From: Desulfobacterales bacterium
Lineage (GTDB): Bacteria > Desulfobacterota > Desulfobacteria > Desulfobacterales > SpSt-501
NCBI GenBank assembly: GCA_025454275.1
Contig: JALOOS010000109.1
Coordinates: 1 to 6,665, forward strand
DNA length: 6,665 bases
Reading direction: 5' to 3'
In this document: positions 1 to 3,767 of the stretch, in pieces
Position numbering within the stretch: position 1 is the stretch's first letter
Layout of the letters: each line of letters starts with the position of its first letter
Notes under the pieces: generated by a model
What the model was told of the DNA's origin: nothing
The model's input: only the letters and a program-made list of their open reading frames with translations
Database searches by the model: none
Position numbers and translations under genes: made by a program

Positions 1-1
1 G

Positions 2-196
2 GGTCTTGCCGCCGGAAAGGTGCTCGAGGTCTTCGCGCCCGGCCCCGTCATGACGAGCAAGGACGGCCAGCGTTTCCTCGCGATCGGAGAGAAACTCGGG
101 GAGGCGGTCGTGTCGGAGGCCACCCCGACCGGCGCCCGGGCCCGCTTCGAGCGCTGGGAGGCGGTCCAGGCCGGCGGCACGGTGCGGATGAAGTAG
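2..196 (+). CDS. C-terminal fragment of an unidentified protein
   Basis: This is the 3' end of a gene that begins left of the window. The frame is open from base 2 to a TAG stop at 194-196 and gives 64 residues, starting GLAAGKVLEVFAPG and ending GGTVRMK. The pattern is a small beta-rich fold: 'GL..GkVLEVFAPG', then 'G..fLaIGEKLGEAVVSEATPTGARARF', then a short 'v.aGgtVrmK' tail. It recalls the C-terminal beta domains of exported proteins of the FlgT or CsgG-associated type, where a 'GL..Gd.leV.r.g' strand opens the domain and a 'G..V+' strand closes it. That resemblance is my impression of the pattern and not a firm family assignment. The stop lies 7 bases from the stop of the convergent dus gene, and no terminator hairpin is visible between them. 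Function unknown. Confidence 0.6.
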   Translation, partial: GLAAGKVLEVFAPGPVMTSKDGQRFLAIGEKLGEAVVSEATPTGARARFERWEAVQAGGTVRMK

Positions 197-203
197 CCCC
201 CTC

Positions 204-1119
204 TCATCGGCCGCGCTCGAACGCCTCGATCAGCGCGAGGGCCTGCTCCACCGAGCGGATGTTCCGCGCCGACCCCCGCAGCGCGGCCCCGCCGCGCAGC
301 CCCTTCGTGAACCACCCCAGCCGCTGGCGCATCAGGGCGCAGGCGGCCTCCGCCCCGAAACAGCTTACCGAGAGCTCCAGGTACAGGCTCGCCCCGCAGC
401 ATTCCGGCGATTTCGGTGAAGATCCGGGGATAGCCGATCGCCCGGCGGCCGACCATGACGGCGTCGCAGCCGGTTTCGGTGAGCATCCGGGCGGCGTCCC
501 CGGCGCAGAAAATATCGCCGTTGCCGATGACCGGGATCGTGAGCGCCTGTTTCAGAGCGGCGATGACGGTCCAGTCCGCGCGGCCGCTGAACTTCTGGGC
601 CGCCGTGCGCGGGTGGATCGTGACCGCGTCCACCCCGCACTCCTGCGCCAGTCTGCCGATGGCAAGGGCCTGTGCGCCGGAGCGCTCCCAGCCGGTGCGC
701 AGCTTGACGGTGAGCGGAAGGCGCACCGCCTTGCGCACCGAGGTCAGCAGGGCCGCGGCGCGCGCCGGATCCCGCATCAGGGCCGCCCCGGCGCCGGTTT
801 TCACCACCTTTTTCACACTGCAGCCGAAGTTGATGTCCAACAGGTCGGCGCCGGCGCTCTCGACCATGGCGGCGGCCGCCGCCATCCGCGCCGGGTCGGC
901 GCCGAAGAGCTGCACCCCGAGCGGCTGCTCGGCCGGCAGGCTGCGCAGCAGCGCCCGGCTGTTGGCCGACCCGTGCACCAGCCCCTCGGCGCTCACCATT
1001 TCGGAGAAGACCAGGACGCAGCCGGCTTCGCGCGCCAGCAGGCGGAAGGGGAGGTTGGTGATCCCGGCCAGCGGGGCGAGCACGGCCCCGGGCGCGAGCG
1101 TGAGGGCGCCGATCCTCAT
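204..1119 (-). pseudogene. dus: tRNA-dihydrouridine synthase (Dus), frame-disrupted
   Basis: Dus enzymes use FMN and NADPH to reduce uridines to dihydrouridine in the tRNA D-loop and nearby positions. The first frame, from ATG 1119-1117, gives 244 clear residues of the TIM barrel. They include APLAGITNLPFR (15-26), SEMVSAEGL (39-47), DINFGCSVKKVVK (95-107) with the catalytic Cys at 100, TVKLRTGW (137-144), TIHPRT (167-172), PVIGNGDI (196-203) and VGRRAIG (223-229), ending IAGMLRGE near 388. The usual 'GCP' reads GCS. From about 386 the family's C-terminal helical domain continues one frame over: LYLELSVSCFGAEAACALMR, then a WFTKGLRG stretch, to TGA at 204. The two parts total about 304 residues, and the start of the helical domain (about 15-18 residues) is missing, so a net loss of 3n+2 bases is likely. 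The first frame stays open to the window's left edge. The gene begins 57 bases after the DUF1848 stop, with an AGGGGG 11 bases before the ATG. It could be a real pseudogene or an assembly error. Confidence 0.85.
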
Positions 1120-1176
1120 CGCGGCGAGCGCCCCCTGCGCGGCCGGGGTGAAGCGCTGAGGGGGGAGCGGCCGGTT

Positions 1177-2034
1177 CTATGGATTGGCATAGCAGTAGAG
1201 GCACCCATGGCGGCAGGGGTGGAGGGAATAGGAGCCGATGTCGACCGAAACGCGGCATTCACAGCCGGCGCGGGTCCGCTGCCCGCGGTCCCTTGCGAGC
1301 GAGAGGCGCCCGCCGTGAAGCGCCATCAGGCGGTCGCTCGGGATGCAGGCCCCCGCGCTGATCGTGGATGTGCGCGGCAGGGTATCGCGGAGCTCCTTTT
1401 CGCAGCAGGTGAAGAGTCCGATACCGTGTGCGGCCAGCACACCTTCCATGCCGAGCAGGGTTTGGGTCTGCTCGGTGCGGCTCGGCTGAACGAGGGCCAC
1501 ACCCGGCCGCTGCGCCGCGCGGCGCATCACCTTGGGGTAGGGGTCCATGAAACTGGTCGTGCAGCGCCGGATGCCGCAGGCGGCCGCCGCCCCGGCGATG
1601 TGCGGCAGGTCGTCGAGATTGTCGCGGACCGGGCCCGCCCCTTCCCGGAACCGGCAGACGGGGTCGAACCGCCAGTTCACCGCCTGCGGGCCGTGGTCGG
1701 CACACAGGCGCCGGAGCTGGCCCAGCCGCTCGGCGAGGGGCGGGAGGTTCGGCTCGAGCGCCCGGCACTCGGAGTTGAGCGTGAACTGAAAGAAGAGGCG
1801 GTACCCCATCCGCTCCAACCGCCGGCCATAGCCGCCCCCAAGGAAGGGACCGAAGTTCTTCGACCAGAAGACGATCACCCGCACCGGCGGGACCGTGGCC
1901 GGGACTGGGCGGACGCGGCGGGTGTAGGGGTGGGCCACCTCGAACCGCCCCCGGGCGATCCCCGCCATGAACCAGGGCATGTAAAACGCCGGGATGTCGG
2001 TGCGGCGGGAGGCGGAGAGGACGATCTCGTGCAC
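1177..2034 (-). CDS. DUF1848 family protein, radical-SAM-like cysteine cluster
   Basis: This is a 285-residue member of the uncharacterised DUF1848 family. Diagnostic stretches are SRRTDIPAFY near the start (residues 9-18), IVFWSKN (54-60), FFQFTLN (81-87) followed by LEPNLPPL, NWRFDPVCRF (120-129), SFMDPYPKVM (161-170), the CC pair at 210-211, GACIPS (228-233), and a C-terminal block with CEC (258-260), DIGSY (265-269) and PCRHGCLYCYANP. The last holds a CX3CX2C motif at 274-278-281. The family is known for this C-terminal cluster, which resembles the 4Fe-4S site found at the N-terminus of radical SAM enzymes. A redox or radical-type activity is therefore plausible but unproven. The start is GTG at 2034-2032, because the in-frame sequence upstream soon reaches the neighbouring gene's end and MHEIVLSASRRTDIP matches the family's usual N-terminus. 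No strong ribosome-binding site is visible, so translation may be coupled to the gene 10 bases upstream. The length is normal for the family. Confidence 0.88.
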   Translation of the reverse strand: MHEIVLSASRRTDIPAFYMPWFMAGIARGRFEVAHPYTRRVRPVPATVPPVRVIVFWSKNFGPFLGGGYGRRLERMGYRLFFQFTLNSECRALEPNLPPLAERLGQLRRLCADHGPQAVNWRFDPVCRFREGAGPVRDNLDDLPHIAGAAAACGIRRCTTSFMDPYPKVMRRAAQRPGVALVQPSRTEQTQTLLGMEGVLAAHGIGLFTCCEKELRDTLPRTSTISAGACIPSDRLMALHGGRLSLARDRGQRTRAGCECRVSVDIGSYSLHPCRHGCLYCYANP

Positions 2035-2044
2035 GGTGCGTGTT

Positions 2045-2377
2045 TTACTTCTTCTTGAGGCCGGCGAGCGGGATCACCTTGGCCCCGGAGGGCTCCCGGG
2101 CCGGCGGCGGGGGCTCGGGCGGGGTCTGGGGCAGCGGCGGCTCCTCGGGGAGCACCACCTTCTCCAGGCGCATGCGCTTGCCGTTCATGGTGAACTCGCC
2201 CCCGTCGATGTAGGCGTCCCGCAAAATCCAGGTGGCGACCTGGAGCGGCACCTGAAGCATGAGCAGTTTGACGTGGTACCAGTTGGGCTTGTGATCGGCG
2301 GTGATGGCCTCGATGCGCGCGAAGGTGAGGGGCTTGTCCTCGAAGTAGATCAAGACGATGTCGTTTTCAGCCGCCAT
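2045..2377 (-). CDS. Conserved 110-residue protein of unknown function
   Basis: This is a small soluble protein with no signal peptide or membrane segment. Residues 1-76 form a compact, probably beta-rich core that opens MAAENDIVLIYFEDKPLTFA and carries WYHVKLLMLQVP (33-44), WILRDAYI (50-57) and FTMNGKRMRLEKV (62-74). A proline-rich linker follows at 78-93 and then a basic tail, KVIPLAGLKKK. Proteins of this style occur in Desulfobacterota, to my recollection. I know of no assigned function and see no catalytic motif. It starts 9 bases after the stop of the MBL-fold gene, with GGAG correctly placed before the ATG, and ends 10 bases before the DUF1848 start, so it is the middle of a tight operon. 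The linker plus basic tail could serve as a flexible contact to a partner or to nucleic acid; this is inference only. Confidence 0.78.
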   Translation of the reverse strand: MAAENDIVLIYFEDKPLTFARIEAITADHKPNWYHVKLLMLQVPLQVATWILRDAYIDGGEFTMNGKRMRLEKVVLPEEPPLPQTPPEPPPPAREPSGAKVIPLAGLKKK

Positions 2378-2386
2378 CTCAGCTCC

Positions 2387-3106
2387 TCAGGCCGGGGGGA
2401 TCTGCGGCATCCGGCCGATCGACAGGGCGTGGATCGGGATGAGGATGTCGGCGATCCGTTTGATTTTCTGGATCGAGTCGTAGGCCTCCATCAGGTTGAT
2501 GTGAACCCCCGGTGCAACGGCCGGCCCGGCGGCCGGAAAGTTTTTTTCGTTGCAGCAGAACCCGGTGATGACCGCCCGCCCGGCGGGGGTGCGCACGGCG
2601 ATCGACTGGCCGCCGACGGTGTGGCCGGGGGAGAAGATCACGTCGATGCCGTCGGTGATCGCGGCATCCCCTTCCACGGCGACGACGTTCAGCCCGTCCA
2701 GGATATCGGGGTAGTAGCGGTGGTCCACCGGGTGGGGGTTGTGCAGAAAGTCGAGCTCGGCCCGCTGGACATAGATCTCCGCATTGGGGCATTTGGCGTC
2801 GTTTTCGCAATGGTCGTTGTGCAGGTGGGTGTGGATGATCATGTCCACCCCCTCCGGCCGAAGACCCACGCCGGCCAGGGCCTCTTCGAATTCACACTGC
2901 CGGAAGCCGCAGGCCGCCTCGGCGCCGGGAGGAACGACGAACTGGTCCAGCCCCGTGTCCACCAGGATGGTGCGGTCGCCCCCCTTCAGGTAAAAGGCAT
3001 AGATCGGCAGCAGGATCCGCTTGCCGTAATCGCGCAGGTAGGTCATGACCCCCTGGTCGGTCTCGTTGATCCCCACCGCCAGGGGATGGATGGTGTACTC
3101 GGTCAT
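2387..3106 (-). CDS. MBL-fold metallohydrolase, AHL-lactonase-like
   Basis: This 239-residue protein has the metallo-beta-lactamase fold and is closest in style to the N-acyl-homoserine-lactonase-like branch. Landmarks in order are ILVDTGLD (47-54), the metal motif THLHNDH (93-99), SPGHTVGG (159-166), TGFCCNEKNF (181-190) and IPIHALS (223-229). His94, His96, Asp98, His99, His162 and His226 fit the usual metal ligands. The usual aspartate after the glycine in the 'GD' position appears to be replaced by Phe183, followed by Cys184-Cys185. There is no signal peptide, so it is presumably cytoplasmic. A hydrolase acting on a lactone, ester or thioester is likely, but the substrate cannot be told from sequence and quorum quenching should not be assumed. 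The ATG at 3106-3104 has a GAGGAG about 7 bases upstream, a good start. It is the first gene of the minus-strand operon, which continues with the 110-residue protein, DUF1848 and dus. Confidence 0.88.
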   Translation of the reverse strand: MTEYTIHPLAVGINETDQGVMTYLRDYGKRILLPIYAFYLKGGDRTILVDTGLDQFVVPPGAEAACGFRQCEFEEALAGVGLRPEGVDMIIHTHLHNDHCENDAKCPNAEIYVQRAELDFLHNPHPVDHRYYPDILDGLNVVAVEGDAAITDGIDVIFSPGHTVGGQSIAVRTPAGRAVITGFCCNEKNFPAAGPAVAPGVHINLMEAYDSIQKIKRIADILIPIHALSIGRMPQIPPA

Positions 3107-3180
3107 GGAAGACTCCTCGCTCCGCCGGCGCCCCCCATTGAAGGGCGCGGCCCGGTATCGTGCGGCAGGCCTTCAGTTTT

Positions 3181-3209
3181 TTGATTTTCTGCCGATAGTA
3201 TACTACAAT
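3181..3209 (+). promoter_or_regulatory. Sigma70-type promoter for the TPR gene
   Basis: TTGATT at 3181-3186 serves as the -35 element and TACAAT at 3204-3209 as the -10 element, with a spacer of exactly 17 bases. The -10 matches the consensus at five of six positions and the -35 at four of six, including the key TTGA. Transcription would start near 3216 and leave a leader of about 38 bases before the ATG at 3254. It was predicted by eye only. Confidence 0.6.
3196..3205. repeat. 10-bp palindrome between divergent promoters
   Basis: TAGTATACTA is a perfect 10-bp inverted repeat. It overlaps the spacer and first bases of the -10 element of the plus-strand promoter, and also the candidate minus-strand -10. 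A near-palindrome, TACAATTGCA (3204-3213, one mismatched pair), follows directly. The position would suit an operator controlling both directions. No regulator gene lies in the window, and short AT-rich palindromes also occur by chance. Confidence 0.35.
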
Positions 3210-3225
3210 TGCATCATACGCAAAA
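3197..3225 (-). promoter_or_regulatory. Candidate promoter for the MBL-fold operon
   Basis: On the minus strand TATACT (3202 to 3197) is a good -10 element. The hexamer 17 bases upstream, TTTTGC (3225 to 3220), is a poor -35 match. TTGCGT with a 15-base spacer is an alternative -35. A second possible -10, TATGAT, lies at 3218 to 3213 but has no convincing -35. A minus-strand promoter must lie near here because the operon's first gene starts at 3106, but the exact boxes are uncertain. Confidence 0.35.
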
Positions 3226-3253
3226 CGATAAAGATCATTTCGAGGTGACCGGC

Positions 3254-3721
3254 ATGAGACGATGGGCGTGGGGTGTAGGGAGTCTGGTGATGGCGCTGGC
3301 CGTTATGGCCGCGGCAGGGCTGTTGCCGCTTTCGGCTGCGGCGGCCGGCCAATCCGCTGCCGCCGCGGACACGCCGCGCACCGCCGAGGAGTGGTTCCGC
3401 CGCGGGGCCCTGGTTTCCACCTACGGGAACTATCCCGGCGCGGTGCGTGCGTTTTCACGGGCGATCGCGCTCGATCCCAACCACAGCGGCGCCTGGTTCT
3501 CCCAGGGGGTGGCCTACGGCCAGATGGGGAGCTTCGACAAGGCCCTCGAGGGGATCAACCGGGCCATCTCCCTGGAGCCGAAGAACGGCCTCTTCCTCTA
3601 CGGCCGGGGCCGGGTCCACCTGCTGGCCGGGGAGCGTGCGGCCGCGATCCAGGATTTCAAACGGGCGGCCGAACTGGGCGACGAGGACGCCCAGGACTTC
3701 CTCAAGAAAAACCCGCAGTAG
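3254..3721 (+). CDS. Exported tetratricopeptide-repeat protein
   Basis: This 155-residue protein starts with MRRWAWGVG and a long hydrophobic run, an N-terminal signal peptide ending around the alanine-rich stretch at residues 27-38. An exact cleavage site is hard to place in so many alanines. Three tandem TPR units follow: 43-76 (from TAEEWFRRGALVSTYGNYPG), 77-110 (from HSGAWFSQGVAYGQMGSFDK) and 111-143 (from NGLFLYGRGRVHLLAGERAA), then a short DAQDFLKKNPQ tail. TPR proteins of this size usually act as periplasmic scaffolds that bind other proteins or peptides; the partner is unknown. I chose ATG 3254 because GAGGTG lies 6 bases before it and the signal peptide follows at once. The in-frame TTG at 3209 is rejected because it falls on the promoter's -10 box. 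The gene is a single-gene unit: the MBL operon diverges upstream and the large ATP-grasp gene converges downstream. Confidence 0.88.
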   Translation: MRRWAWGVGSLVMALAVMAAAGLLPLSAAAAGQSAAAADTPRTAEEWFRRGALVSTYGNYPGAVRAFSRAIALDPNHSGAWFSQGVAYGQMGSFDKALEGINRAISLEPKNGLFLYGRGRVHLLAGERAAAIQDFKRAAELGDEDAQDFLKKNPQ

Positions 3722-3727
3722 GGCAGT

Positions 3728-3765
3728 CCGCCCCACCCCCCGCGGCCAAAGGGGGGTGGGGGCGG
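3728..3765. terminator. GC hairpin between convergent genes
   Basis: An inverted repeat of about 14 base pairs (left arm 3728-3741, right arm 3751-3765 with one extra G bulged) encloses a 9-base loop, GCGGCCAAA. It starts 6 bases after the TPR stop and ends 2 bases before the last base of the convergent ATP-grasp gene, so it could end transcription from both sides. No T-run follows on either strand, so it is not a classic intrinsic terminator. It may instead stabilise mRNA ends or be a copy of a dispersed C/G-rich palindromic repeat. Confidence 0.55.
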
Positions 3766-3767
3766 TA

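Larger units (their letters stand above)
3107..3253. promoter_or_regulatory. AT-rich divergent intergenic region
   Basis: These 147 bases separate the MBL-fold gene (minus) from the TPR gene (plus). Bases 3171-3243 are markedly AT-rich against a very GC-rich background, as expected for promoter DNA. The half nearer the MBL gene (3107-3170) is GC-rich leader sequence. It can form a small 6-bp all-GC hairpin, with arms at 3128-3133 and 3143-3148 around a 9-base loop. That hairpin is short and may have no function. Confidence 0.6.

Noticed and set aside
365..1258. A 297-codon minus-strand frame over dus
   Set aside because: It is out of frame with the conserved Dus motifs, and its translation is Arg/Gly/Pro-rich noise.
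259..2058. A 599-codon open frame on the plus strand across dus and DUF1848
   Set aside because: It is rich in Arg, Gly, Ala and His with no recognisable domain and lies opposite two clear families. It is the antisense shadow expected from high-GC codon use.
2387..3106. Naming the MBL-fold protein a quorum-quenching AHL lactonase
   Set aside because: The fold supports only a hydrolase of that superfamily. The bridging Asp is absent and no quorum-sensing gene is nearby.
1994..3184. A 396-codon plus-strand frame opposite the MBL-fold and 110-residue genes
   Set aside because: Antisense to two well-supported genes. Repeated Val/Asp/Gly/His runs are the mirror of the real codons.
3209..3253. 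TTG start at 3209 for the TPR protein
   Set aside because: It overlaps the -10 box, and the extra 15 polar residues would precede a good signal peptide. ATG 3254 has a well-placed ribosome-binding site.
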